A stretch of 49,212 nt of DNA from Geobacter argillaceus. GTDB taxonomy: Bacteria; Desulfobacterota; Desulfuromonadia; Geobacterales; DSM-12255. How positions within the stretch are numbered: position 1 is the first letter of the stretch; each line of letters starts with the position of its first letter. A program made the translations under genes and the position numbers. The stretch lies in the NCBI RefSeq assembly GCF_007830735.1, contig NZ_VLLN01000029.1, positions 1 to 49,212 on the forward strand, given 5' to 3'. The notes beneath the pieces were generated by a model. The model ran no database searches, was not told the DNA's origin, and was given only the letters and a program-made list of their open reading frames with translations. Positions 7,338 through 15,328 of the stretch are shown here, piece after piece.

Positions 7338-9446
7338 ATGAAAGGTTCAAAAGCGTTGTTTACGCTTTTTTTGCTGCTGCTTGCCATGACAGTTGCCGGC
7401 TGCCAGGGAGGGGGCCAGTCATCTGCCGAGCCGCCACTTCCGATGCCGTCGGTGGCAAAGGGGAAGAAGTTTTATGTCGTGAAAAACGGCTCCGAAAAGG
7501 AATTTTTCCTGAAAGGGGTGAACATCGGCGCTACTAAGCCGGGATACTTCCCCGGCGAACTCGCCATTACCAAGGCCGACTATCTGAGATGGTTTCAGCA
7601 GATTTACGATATGGGTGCCAACACCGTCAGGGTCTATACGACGATGAAACCGGAATTTTACGATGCACTCTATGAATTCAATCTCGGGAAGAACGAGCCG
7701 CTCTATTTCATGCAGGGCGTCTGGGTAAACGAAGACGACATCGCGGCATTTAAGGACCCATACGCTTCCGGAAATAAAATCCTGAACGATTTTGCTGATG
7801 AGTCTAAAAAACTGGCGGATGTCATTCACGGCAGGATAACGCTGCCGCCACGGGCGGGACATGCGTCCGGCAGTTACACCAGGGACGTCTCCAACTACAT
7901 GATCGGATGGATACTCGGCATAGAGTGGGACCCCGTATTCGTTGATACCACCAACACCAACCATGCCGGAATGGCTGACTACAACGGAACCAGCATTGCC
8001 ACGCAAGGGGCCAGGCCGTTTGAAATATTCCTGGCCACGGTCGGGGATCGGCTCGTTTCCTACGAACTGCAGACATATGGCGTCCAACGTCCACTGTCAT
8101 TCACCAACTGGGTCACTACCGACCCACTGACCCATGACAACGAACCGCTGTACTACGAAGATCATGTCTCGGTAGATGCCGAGAAAATAAAGGCAAAGCC
8201 TGTTTTCGCGGCGGGGCTCTTCGCCTCGTACCACGTCTATCCGTATTATCCCGACATGTTCAGTTATCAGGCGGAGTACGTCAACTATGTTGACGAAACG
8301 GGAAAGAAAAACCCCTACCGGGCCTATCTGAAGGCCTTAATCTCACATCATACCGTGCCGGTGCTGGTTGCGGAATTCGGCATACCTTCCTCACGCGGGA
8401 AAGCCCATGAAAACCTTGTGACAGGATTCAATCAGGGATTTGCCGATGAAGCAACCCAGGGGAAGCAATTGGTCTCCATGCTGGACGACATTCATCGGGA
8501 AGGATACGTGGGGGGACTGATCTATTCGTGGCAGGACGAGTGGTTCAAGAGGACATGGAACACCATGGACTTTGACGATCCCGGCCTGCGGCCATATTGG
8601 GCAAATGCCCAGACAAACGAGCAGCAGTTCGGCCTGCTCGCCTTTGATGCCGGCACAGAGGCGATTGTCACCCTGGACGGGAACGGAGCCGAATGGCCCG
8701 CAAACTCCCTGGTCGGCATCCAGGGGAATCGCGAACTTCATATGCTGTCGGATGAGAAATATGTCTATTTCATGGTGCGGGATACAAAGCAGGCACTGGA
8801 GGGGGCACGGATCATCATCCCGGTGGATGTTACCGCGAACAGCGGAGGCACCGTTTTTGAGTCATACGGGTTCGAAACGCCTGCCGACTTTGTAATCGTG
8901 ATTGACGGGAGCAATTCCAGGATACTGGTGCATTCGTACTACGACAGCTACTATTACCACTATGGCGAAAAGCTGGGGCTTATAGAAAAGCATCCGGAAT
9001 ACGCCAGCAAGAGCAATCCTTACTTCAACAAGATGATGCTGATGCTGTCGAAACAGCTCTATCTCCCCAAGGACCGGAGGACTGTGCCGCTCACCGTCTA
9101 TGAAACCGGCATCCTGACCAACGGCATAGGCGACCCGAACAGTCCGTTTTACAATTCCCTGTCTGATTGGTATGCCAAGGGGGATACCCTGGAAATCAGG
9201 ATACCGTGGCAGCTGCTGAACTTCATGGCCCCATCCAAAGGCCGGATTATGGATGATTTCTATGCGAAAAAGGGGTTTTCGCCGATCGGGATTCAATCCG
9301 TAAAGGCCGGTGTGAACTCCGGTTCAGCGGCCGAGACGATCGGCATGGGGAATTTCAACCTGAAAACGTGGGATATGCCCGCTTATCGCGAACGATTGAA
9401 GCAATCCTATTATATCGTCAGGGATAAATTCGCCAGTATTAATTAG
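7338..9446 (+). CDS. lipoprotein glycoside hydrolase (TIM-barrel, clan GH-A-like)
   Basis: A protein of 702 residues from ATG 7338; an in-frame ATG at 7284 would add 18 residues translated through the G tract and is less likely. The signal peptide ends in the lipobox VAGC (Cys about 20). Residues about 45-430 look like a (beta/alpha)8 barrel: NIGATKPGYFPGELAI, then ANTVRVYTTMKPEFY. Glu196 in LGIEWDP and Glu346 in LVAEFGIP stand where clan GH-A enzymes carry the acid/base (end of strand 4) and nucleophile (strand 7). Residues about 440-700 start TLDGNGAEWP and include DEKYVYFMVRDT, like a CBM9-type or DOMON-like sugar-binding domain. The substrate is unknown; secreted or cell-surface glycan is likely. 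No downstream partner is cotranscribed. Confidence 0.65.
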   Translation: MKGSKALFTLFLLLLAMTVAGCQGGGQSSAEPPLPMPSVAKGKKFYVVKNGSEKEFFLKGVNIGATKPGYFPGELAITKADYLRWFQQIYDMGANTVRVYTTMKPEFYDALYEFNLGKNEPLYFMQGVWVNEDDIAAFKDPYASGNKILNDFADESKKLADVIHGRITLPPRAGHASGSYTRDVSNYMIGWILGIEWDPVFVDTTNTNHAGMADYNGTSIATQGARPFEIFLATVGDRLVSYELQTYGVQRPLSFTNWVTTDPLTHDNEPLYYEDHVSVDAEKIKAKPVFAAGLFASYHVYPYYPDMFSYQAEYVNYVDETGKKNPYRAYLKALISHHTVPVLVAEFGIPSSRGKAHENLVTGFNQGFADEATQGKQLVSMLDDIHREGYVGGLIYSWQDEWFKRTWNTMDFDDPGLRPYWANAQTNEQQFGLLAFDAGTEAIVTLDGNGAEWPANSLVGIQGNRELHMLSDEKYVYFMVRDTKQALEGARIIIPVDVTANSGGTVFESYGFETPADFVIVIDGSNSRILVHSYYDSYYYHYGEKLGLIEKHPEYASKSNPYFNKMMLMLSKQLYLPKDRRTVPLTVYETGILTNGIGDPNSPFYNSLSDWYAKGDTLEIRIPWQLLNFMAPSKGRIMDDFYAKKGFSPIGIQSVKAGVNSGSAAETIGMGNFNLKTWDMPAYRERLKQSYYIVRDKFASIN

Positions 9447-9525
9447 TTTTCGGACGGAAACTCGTTAAGGAAGAGGCACGGGGTCAGGTGGTGGGCGACG
9501 CCCCTGAAATTTTGTCTTCGACACC

Positions 9526-9554
9526 TTGACACTGTGCAACCATCTCTTAATATT
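9526..9554 (+). promoter_or_regulatory. sigma70-type promoter of the riboswitch-hydrolase operon
   Basis: A perfect TTGACA at 9526-9531 is followed after 16-17 bases by TAATAT/AATATT (9548-9554). Transcription would begin around 9560, just at the 5' edge of the GEMM-I element, which fits a leader promoter. Confidence 0.55.
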
Positions 9555-9561
9555 AAGCAAA

Positions 9562-9693
9562 ACCAACATGTAGCCAAACCCCGGGTGACCGGGGGACGGA
9601 AAACCACGGGACTAACCTATTTTCACCCTAGAGTCGGCCGGGTTGCCGGATGCCTTCTCCGCATGGAGGTCACCGAGCAATCCGGCCTTTTTT
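9562..9693 (+). promoter_or_regulatory. GEMM-I (c-di-GMP-I type) riboswitch
   Basis: The core reads GTAGCCAAACC (9570-9580), a stem CCCCGG/CCGGGG closed by a GTGA GNRA tetraloop (9579-9594), then GACGGAAAACC (9595-9605), a second helix (GACT with AGTC, 9610-9635) and GGCCGGGTTGCCGGA (9636-9650). This matches the GEMM-I order 'CAAACC - GNRA stem - GACGCAAAGCC - helix - GCGGGGTTACCGA'. In a hand alignment to the Vc2 aptamer the base equal to G20 is G9573, the c-di-GMP-preferring state. The 3' part overlaps an intrinsic terminator. The aptamer is 136 bases or more upstream of the esterase start and is the only regulatory element seen for this operon. Ligand identity is inferred, not measured. 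Confidence 0.75.
9636..9693 (+). terminator. expression-platform terminator of the GEMM-I element
   Basis: GGCCGGGTT (9636-9644) can pair with AATCCGGCC (9679-9687), followed by six T (9688-9693). An inner CTCC/GGAG hairpin lies between. The 5' arm is also the 3' part of the aptamer core, so ligand binding and terminator formation would compete. Confidence 0.7.
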
Positions 9694-9828
9694 GTGGTCC
9701 GGAGGAGAACAACGACAAGAAGCTTATATATGGGAACCGGTACCTTGACCGATATCCGGATCGCGGATCAGAGCTGCTCGACACCCTGCCGCTGTTTGAC
9801 GCGCTGCTGATCAATAGGAGGGATGACC

Positions 9829-10584
9829 ATGCAGGACAAACGATTACCGGTTGTCGTAATCCATGGTATCGGCTATGGCACCAACCAGGACCGGGCCGGT
9901 TTTTCAAAGGAGCTTTCCATCGATGTGTACGAGGCCGCCCGTCCGGTAACAAGGGTCGGCGCATTCGAAGCGGTGAAGACCCCTGCCGGGGAGGCTCCGG
10001 GTAATGGCATCTGGTGGGGGGAAGCCCTCTGGGAGACGGTTAACGACCATGTCGACCAGGTTACCGAGGAGGTGCTCAAGGCCGTAATCCCCGGGCCGCC
10101 GGCCGACTGGTTTGCCAAAGTTCTGGACCTTCTCGGAGACGTCCCGCTCTACCTCGGCCCCCACGGCAACGCCATCAGGAGCCTGGTGAAAGGGGTTATC
10201 GGGCAGTTCCCCGGCTGCATCGTGGTAGGTCACAGCCTCGGCTCGGTCATCGCCGCCGACATCCTGCGCGAAGCACAGACCGCTGATAACTTTTCTTCTC
10301 TCCCGGTTTCGGGCCTGATCACCCTTGGCAGCCCCCTGAACCTCCTCGGCCTGCGCAGCCCCATGGCACCTGCCCAGCCGTTTCCGTTCCGCTGGTACAA
10401 CCTCTGGTATCCCACCGACCCGGTCACCCTGGGCAAGGCACTCTCCCCTGCGATGTTCCCCGGGGTTACCAACCGCAAACTGAGTGCCGGCGAGTCGTTC
10501 GTCGTAGCCCACACCTCCTACTGGTCGTCGGTCGTGGTGGCCAATGTCGTCTATCAACTCTCCGTCAAAGGGGGAACGCCATGA
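9829..10584 (+). CDS. alpha/beta-hydrolase (esterase/lipase-like)
   Basis: A protein of 251 residues. The start at ATG 9829 is chosen because AGGAGG ends 8 bases upstream; ATG 9823 would touch the ribosome site. The N-terminal strand and oxyanion region is LPVVVIHGIGYG, and the nucleophile elbow is VVGHSLGSVIAADIL with Ser136 in GHSLG. Later LITLGSPLNLLGLR and a C-terminal His (SFVVAHTSYW) complete a PGAP1/lipase-like pattern. No signal peptide is seen, so the protein is probably cytosolic. It is the first gene after the GEMM-I riboswitch and overlaps the next gene by 4 bases (ATGA). The substrate (acyl ester, lipid or thioester) is unknown. Confidence 0.7.
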   Translation: MQDKRLPVVVIHGIGYGTNQDRAGFSKELSIDVYEAARPVTRVGAFEAVKTPAGEAPGNGIWWGEALWETVNDHVDQVTEEVLKAVIPGPPADWFAKVLDLLGDVPLYLGPHGNAIRSLVKGVIGQFPGCIVVGHSLGSVIAADILREAQTADNFSSLPVSGLITLGSPLNLLGLRSPMAPAQPFPFRWYNLWYPTDPVTLGKALSPAMFPGVTNRKLSAGESFVVAHTSYWSSVVVANVVYQLSVKGGTP

Positions 10585-10961
10585 ACAAGATCGCTCAGCT
10601 TGCCGCCGTCCGCTTCGTCGTCACCCCGGCCCTCCTGATGGCCCTGGTAGGCTGCGCCTTTTTCAGCGACGGCGTAGTGACCGCCGTGGAAAGCCATTAC
10701 ATCACCAGCAAGCAGGCGGTACTTTCGATCTCCGGCGAAACTGCCAGCCATCCGCTCTACGGCGTCTTCCAGGTGGACAACCCGCCCAGGGTGGGCAAGC
10801 CATACCGGAACGACGGCCAGGACGCCACCCTCACCTTCCTGGAGAACGGGCCACGCCAGCAGGCGGTTATCGAGCCGGACGACAGGAGTTCTCGGGCACA
10901 ATTCGACATGCACCTGTTCGGCGGCCCGAAGAAGGCCACCGTGCTGGGGATCTTCTGGTAG
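10581..10961 (+). CDS. small lipoprotein of the hydrolase operon
   Basis: A protein of 126 residues. The start overlaps the esterase stop (ATGA), and AAGGGGGAACGCC upstream gives a ribosome site. The signal peptide ends in LMALVGC, a good lipobox with Cys at about 25. The mature part of roughly 100 residues includes SHPLYGVFQVDNPPRVGKPY and ends in a hydrophobic VLGIFW. I do not recognise the family. Its position between two hydrolase genes suggests an outer-membrane or periplasmic partner, inhibitor or immunity-like protein, but nothing in the sequence proves this. Confidence 0.6.
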   Translation: MNKIAQLAAVRFVVTPALLMALVGCAFFSDGVVTAVESHYITSKQAVLSISGETASHPLYGVFQVDNPPRVGKPYRNDGQDATLTFLENGPRQQAVIEPDDRSSRAQFDMHLFGGPKKATVLGIFW

Positions 10962-10970
10962 GGGGCGGCC

Positions 10971-12767
10971 ATGGGCGAGGAACAGCGAAAAAGGAAGATC
11001 ATCGTCGGCGTGCACGGGATCGGTGATCAGGTCCGCAATGAAACTATCCAGATGATCGCCCGCCAGTTCTGCAAGTACTACCAGGCGCCCGGAGCAGTGC
11101 CTCTGGGCAGATACCATTCTGCCTTCAGCAGGCATGCCGCATCGGGAGCTCCCCCCATCTTCTTCACGGCTCACCCCCCTGATCCGCAACTCCCGGCTGA
11201 TCTCGGTTTCCGCGAGGTCTACTGGGCCGATATTCCGCGCGGCGTGGTGAAGGATGGGTACACGCTGGAAGAGACCGTATCCTGGGCAAAGACCATTGTG
11301 GAGCGGCTGCAGACCAACTACCCCCACGACGCTGCAAGCAATCCGGTTGGCATCAAGGTTGAGGATGCCCGACAGATCAAGCGGGTCCTCGAGGAAATCA
11401 TCGAAACGGTCACCGTGCTGGAGCGCCTCTTGTTCATCGCGGAAAAGGCCGGCCTGTTCAGTTTTGATCTGTCCAAGGTGCTGACCGACTTTGTCGGCGA
11501 CGTGCAGCTCTTCACCGAGTTTGAGACATACCGGGAGCAGATTCTCGGCCGGTTTTTCGATGCCGTACGGGACATCCACGCCTTTGATGAGGATACCGAG
11601 ATACATGTCATCGCCCACAGCGAGGGGACGGTTGTCTCATTTCTGGCGCTCCTCGAAGGGCTGGGGCACAAGAATGCACAGAACAACAATCCTGACTGGG
11701 ACCGGGATTGGGGGTGGATCGACCGGGTACGAAGCTTCATCACCATCGGTTCGCCAATCGACAAGCACCTGATACTCTGGCCGGAGCTATGGGAGCGCTT
11801 CACGCCGCAACAGTTTGCACCGCTCCGGGCCGGTCGTGTAACCTGGCTCAATTACTACGATTTCGGCGATCCGGTCGGTTTTGAACTGAACAGCGCCCGC
11901 AGTTGGCTTGATGAACGGCAGTGCCGGGTGTTCGCGTTCGACGAGAAGAATGATATCGGCTTCAGCCGCTACCTGTTCCCCGGCAAGGCCCATGTGGACT
12001 ACTGGGATGACGACGGCCTATTCCGCCACTGCATCAGCACGGCCATTACGCCGCCACCGTCGATCAACGGTAAGCCGCTCCCGGCAAAAGCGTCGAAGCC
12101 GACCAGTAGTCCATGGGCACGATTTGTCCAGTACACGGTTTCCACGATATGCGTGATCGCGCTGTTTCTGGCAGCGGCCTTCCTTCTCGGCAGGATCGTC
12201 AACGGTCTCCTCGGATGCACTGACAGCGCGTTGTCATTGGGCAGAGCCTCTCAGACGGTCGGGTATTTTTCCCTGCTTGCCGGCGTATCCATGGCGGTAC
12301 GAATCCAGCGTCTCACACGCATTGCTGCCTGGCAGGCTGCCGGCATCGCCGTAGGCATACTTGGCATCTTCTCCTATCTGGCGTTGAAAGACCTGCTGCC
12401 TGCTGCCCATCAGGCTACCGCTTTCATCTCGGCGCCTGTCTGGTGGGGAGCGGGGACTCTGCTCCTCTCCACAGTTGCCGGCAGGATCTGGCCGGACACG
12501 AAACTCCTGCCGCTTCTCCTGACCGGTGGTGGCGGCATTGCCATCCTCCTGGGCGTGGCTCTGCTGGCGGGAACAAGCCACGGTTCACTCTGGATGTTCC
12601 TGGTCAATGGCGCCGCATTCCTCTACCTTTGGTGGCTTGCCATACTTGTCTTCGATTTGGTGTTCATCTGGCACCGCTATATCCGCCTCTCCATGGCCGG
12701 AAAGCGCCTACATCAGGCCTATATCGCCCAGGGATGCCTGCCTCGGTCGTCAACGGTCCGAGCATGA
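10971..12767 (+). CDS. membrane-anchored alpha/beta-hydrolase
   Basis: A protein of 598 residues starting 9 bases after the small lipoprotein gene, with GGGGGCGGCC upstream. The N-terminal domain (about 1-360) is hydrolase-like: KIIVGVHGIGDQ for the first strand and oxyanion turn, then VHVIAHSEGTVVSFLALLEG with Ser217 in a G/A-H-S-E-G elbow, and SFITIGSPIDKHL. From about residue 385 on there are about six hydrophobic segments (for instance VIALFLAAAFLLGRIV, GIAILLGVALLAG), so the C-terminal third is membrane-embedded and the catalytic domain probably lies in the cytosol because no signal peptide precedes it. Such lipase-plus-membrane architectures occur among putative lipid-acting enzymes and effectors. 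Substrate and partner are unknown. Confidence 0.65.
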   Translation: MGEEQRKRKIIVGVHGIGDQVRNETIQMIARQFCKYYQAPGAVPLGRYHSAFSRHAASGAPPIFFTAHPPDPQLPADLGFREVYWADIPRGVVKDGYTLEETVSWAKTIVERLQTNYPHDAASNPVGIKVEDARQIKRVLEEIIETVTVLERLLFIAEKAGLFSFDLSKVLTDFVGDVQLFTEFETYREQILGRFFDAVRDIHAFDEDTEIHVIAHSEGTVVSFLALLEGLGHKNAQNNNPDWDRDWGWIDRVRSFITIGSPIDKHLILWPELWERFTPQQFAPLRAGRVTWLNYYDFGDPVGFELNSARSWLDERQCRVFAFDEKNDIGFSRYLFPGKAHVDYWDDDGLFRHCISTAITPPPSINGKPLPAKASKPTSSPWARFVQYTVSTICVIALFLAAAFLLGRIVNGLLGCTDSALSLGRASQTVGYFSLLAGVSMAVRIQRLTRIAAWQAAGIAVGILGIFSYLALKDLLPAAHQATAFISAPVWWGAGTLLLSTVAGRIWPDTKLLPLLLTGGGGIAILLGVALLAGTSHGSLWMFLVNGAAFLYLWWLAILVFDLVFIWHRYIRLSMAGKRLHQAYIAQGCLPRSSTVRA

Positions 12768-12786
12768 TCTTTCATCGGAGGTAACC

Positions 12787-15036
12787 ATGAACCGACGTCT
12801 TATCCCCTTTGTCCTCTCGGTCGCGCTACTGTCCGGCTGCGCCACGATGCAGCGGGCAACTCCATCTGCCGGGCCGCTTGCGGCGACAGCCAGGGTCATC
12901 ACCGATAACGACGCGGCCTTTCTCAACAAGCTGAAGCTGGTTGAGGGAGCCACATCCTCCATAGACCTGATGTACTACATCTTTGCCGACGACTACAGCT
13001 CCTCGACCCTCTCCAAGGCCCTCATCGATGCTGCCAAGAGAGGGGTAACGGTGCGGCTCCTGGTGGACTACCATACCAACTACGGGCGCCTCGACCTCTT
13101 CTCCCTGCTGGAAAGGGAAGGTGGCGGCAACCTGCAAGTCCGCCTCTATAACCGACCGACAAAGAACATCGTGCAGGACGCGGTCTACATGACCATGGGG
13201 TGCAGCCCGGCCGCCTTCGCTCCCGGCACCGAAACCTGCTCGGCCGGGAAATTCGCCGCCATCGACCGGCTCTTTGCCGACGAGACCATCGACGGCCAGC
13301 CCGTCGGTAGCCGCAACATCTCCAACCTGAATATCGGCAATTCCGGCCTGTTCCTCTCCGGGCTCTACGCCAAGCGGCCCGACCTGATGGCGCAGGCTGT
13401 GCAGCAAGGGCAGAACCTGGACCTGGCCAAAATGAAAGGAGGGGCGCCGTCAGCTACTCCCCAGGACAAGGAGAACCTGAAGAAGGTCGCCCAAAGCTAC
13501 TGGGATTCCCGCACTGCGCCCCTCTTCGAGCGCCTGGAGGCGAAGGCGTTCCTCTTCTTCGCCTTTGCCCTGTACGGCGAGCAGCTCAACCCCATAGACG
13601 ACCTGGTCACCGGGATTCTGCCGGTGGGCAAGGAGTTCTCGAAGGACGAGACCAGAGACTGGAACCACCTGACTGATTTTCTCCACCACAAGCTGCTGCT
13701 GGTGGATGGCCACCACGTGCAGATGGGAGGGCGGAATATCGAAGACTCCTACCATATGCACCCAAATCCCCTGGTCAAAAAGTACCTGTTCATGGATACC
13801 GACCTCTATGCCGAACTCCGGCAAGGGGGCGATGAGATGGTCAGATCCTTCGATGACTTGTGGAACTTCTCGGCCATGGTTGCCACCCTGGCGGAAGTGC
13901 GTCAGCACGCCCCAAACGACTTCGCTGCCAATGGAGCTGCCTTCAGAGAGGCGGAAAAAAACTGCAAAGCGCTGACTGAAGCGGTAGCCAGGGAAGCCTG
14001 CATCGACAATGAGTTCCAGGCCCGCTTCCTCTCCCTGGACCAGCGTCTGGCAAGACTGCAGCAGGAGATGACCGGGAATGAAGGCCACTACAGAGAGCAT
14101 TACCTGCCGACAGTCGCTGCCGAAGAGGGGGGATTCCCGGTCGATGCCGCCACGGTGCTGACCTACTTCGAAAACATTCCCTTCAACAGATCCGTGCCCC
14201 CGGCCGAGCGGGCCAGGAGCTACGGAGCCATTGCCGGCAAAGAGGGGGCCAGCGAAAAAAACATCACCGCCCTGTGGCTCCAGTCGCTCCCGGAGGTATG
14301 CGTCCGGGCGACGCCGGCAAACCCGGCGCGGATCATCCTGCACAACGCCTATTTCTTCCCGGCAGCCAACCTGACCTTTGGCTTGAGTCAATTGGCGGGC
14401 GGTGCACTGGACTGCAGCAACGTCACGGTTACGGTGCTCACCAACTCCATCGAGACCACCGACCTGAACGTGGTCAACCTGGCGGCCCGGCACTCCCTTA
14501 AGGCATTTACCGAATTCTACCAGCAGCAGAAGGACCAGCCGGGCCGGGCCCGCTTCGAGTATTTCGAGTACCAGCCGCAACCGGGCAAGGACAAGCTCTC
14601 GCTGCACAGCAAGGTGACCGTGCTGGGAGACGACATAGTCATCGGCTCGGCCAATGCGGATGTGCGCAGTTTCATGATGGACAGCAACAACGTCATGCTT
14701 GTCCGGAATGCACCTGCGTTCGCGGCAGAGTACCGGGCATTTGTCCAGCATATCCTGGATGAACCGGGCCGGGTAACGCAGCTGAACGACTACTTTGCGA
14801 ACACTCCGCGCGAAACCATGCTTGAGGAGGATCTGGCGGTGTTCCGGCAGATCCTGGCAAAGTACGGGGTGGACAAGAAGCTCGACGAGGCGCAGCTGAA
14901 GCAGGTCGAGGGACGGTTCGTGGAGATGCTGAACGCGGCGTACGAACTGACAAAGGGCTCCTTAGACCCTGCAGCATCATTGAATGAAAAGAGAAAACAG
15001 CAGGATACCTTTAACGAAAAATTCAAGCCTATTTGA
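12787..15036 (+). CDS. phospholipase D-family lipoprotein (cardiolipin-synthase-like)
   Basis: A protein of 749 residues. The true start is ATG 12787 with GGAGGTAACC before it; the frame is open upstream but lacks coding character there. The signal peptide ends in the lipobox LLSGC (Cys about 18). The N-terminal part SIDLMYYIFADDYSSSTL then AAKRGVTVRLLVDYHTNYG is typical of the PLD fold. The first HKD motif is complete: His300, Lys302, Asp307 in HHKLLLVDG, followed by GGRNIED. The second is LHSKVTVLGDDIVIGSAN with His607 and Lys609, but Gly614 stands where Asp is usual, with Asp615 next to it. A long insertion separates the motifs. It is likely a periplasmic phosphodiesterase or transphosphatidylase acting on phospholipids, cotranscribed with the two hydrolases. 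Confidence 0.75.
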   Translation: MNRRLIPFVLSVALLSGCATMQRATPSAGPLAATARVITDNDAAFLNKLKLVEGATSSIDLMYYIFADDYSSSTLSKALIDAAKRGVTVRLLVDYHTNYGRLDLFSLLEREGGGNLQVRLYNRPTKNIVQDAVYMTMGCSPAAFAPGTETCSAGKFAAIDRLFADETIDGQPVGSRNISNLNIGNSGLFLSGLYAKRPDLMAQAVQQGQNLDLAKMKGGAPSATPQDKENLKKVAQSYWDSRTAPLFERLEAKAFLFFAFALYGEQLNPIDDLVTGILPVGKEFSKDETRDWNHLTDFLHHKLLLVDGHHVQMGGRNIEDSYHMHPNPLVKKYLFMDTDLYAELRQGGDEMVRSFDDLWNFSAMVATLAEVRQHAPNDFAANGAAFREAEKNCKALTEAVAREACIDNEFQARFLSLDQRLARLQQEMTGNEGHYREHYLPTVAAEEGGFPVDAATVLTYFENIPFNRSVPPAERARSYGAIAGKEGASEKNITALWLQSLPEVCVRATPANPARIILHNAYFFPAANLTFGLSQLAGGALDCSNVTVTVLTNSIETTDLNVVNLAARHSLKAFTEFYQQQKDQPGRARFEYFEYQPQPGKDKLSLHSKVTVLGDDIVIGSANADVRSFMMDSNNVMLVRNAPAFAAEYRAFVQHILDEPGRVTQLNDYFANTPRETMLEEDLAVFRQILAKYGVDKKLDEAQLKQVEGRFVEMLNAAYELTKGSLDPAASLNEKRKQQDTFNEKFKPI

Positions 15037-15077
15037 TCCCGTGGTCCCAGGCAGCCGGCAGAGCGATGTGGGGGTAA

Positions 15078-15245
15078 ATGGAGGGGCTGATGGCAACCCT
15101 TACCCCAGAGCAACTCAAGCAGATCATGCCCGGCTGCGCCGACCCGACGGGGTGGGCACCGGCCCTGAACGAGGCGATGGCCCGGTTCGACATTGTCGCT
15201 GCCGAGCATCCGGATCGAAACCAAGATAACGGATGTCGGAGCTGA
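15078..15245 (+). pseudogene. GH19 chitinase/lysozyme-like N-terminal fragment
   Basis: A 55-codon frame from ATG 15078 (or ATG 15090), with GGGGGTAA upstream. It reads LTPEQLKQIMPGCADPTGWA then PALNEAMARFDIVAAEHPDR before stopping at TGA 15243. This matches the N-terminal helix pattern of GH19-type endolysins/chitinases ('LT..QL..IMP.......(Y/F/W)...LN.AM..F.I.....R'). The catalytic Glu region is absent. A terminator hairpin follows directly, so the 3' part seems to have been deleted. It is the last frame of the hydrolase operon. Confidence 0.5.
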
Positions 15246-15258
15246 ACTCCTCGACGAA

Positions 15259-15297
15259 GGGGGCTGGAGATACGATCCCGTCATATCTCCAGCCCCC
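15259..15297. terminator. bidirectional terminator
   Basis: A perfect 14-bp stem (GGGGGCTGGAGATA 15259-15272 with 15284-15297) lies between the convergent hydrolase operon and protease gene. There is no long T-run on either side, but the stem strength and position between convergent genes fit a shared terminator. Confidence 0.6.
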
Positions 15298-15328
15298 ATG
15301 CACTTGTCGACTAACCGGGTTCCCCCCG

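Noticed and set aside
9730-9810. 26-codon Cys-rich frame between the riboswitch and the esterase gene
   Set aside because: No ribosome site and no conserved pattern; probably leader sequence.
13450-14751. 433-codon minus-strand open frame within the PLD-like gene
   Set aside because: The plus strand encodes a clear PLD protein with signal peptide and HKD motif; the antisense frame is a product of GC-rich codon bias.
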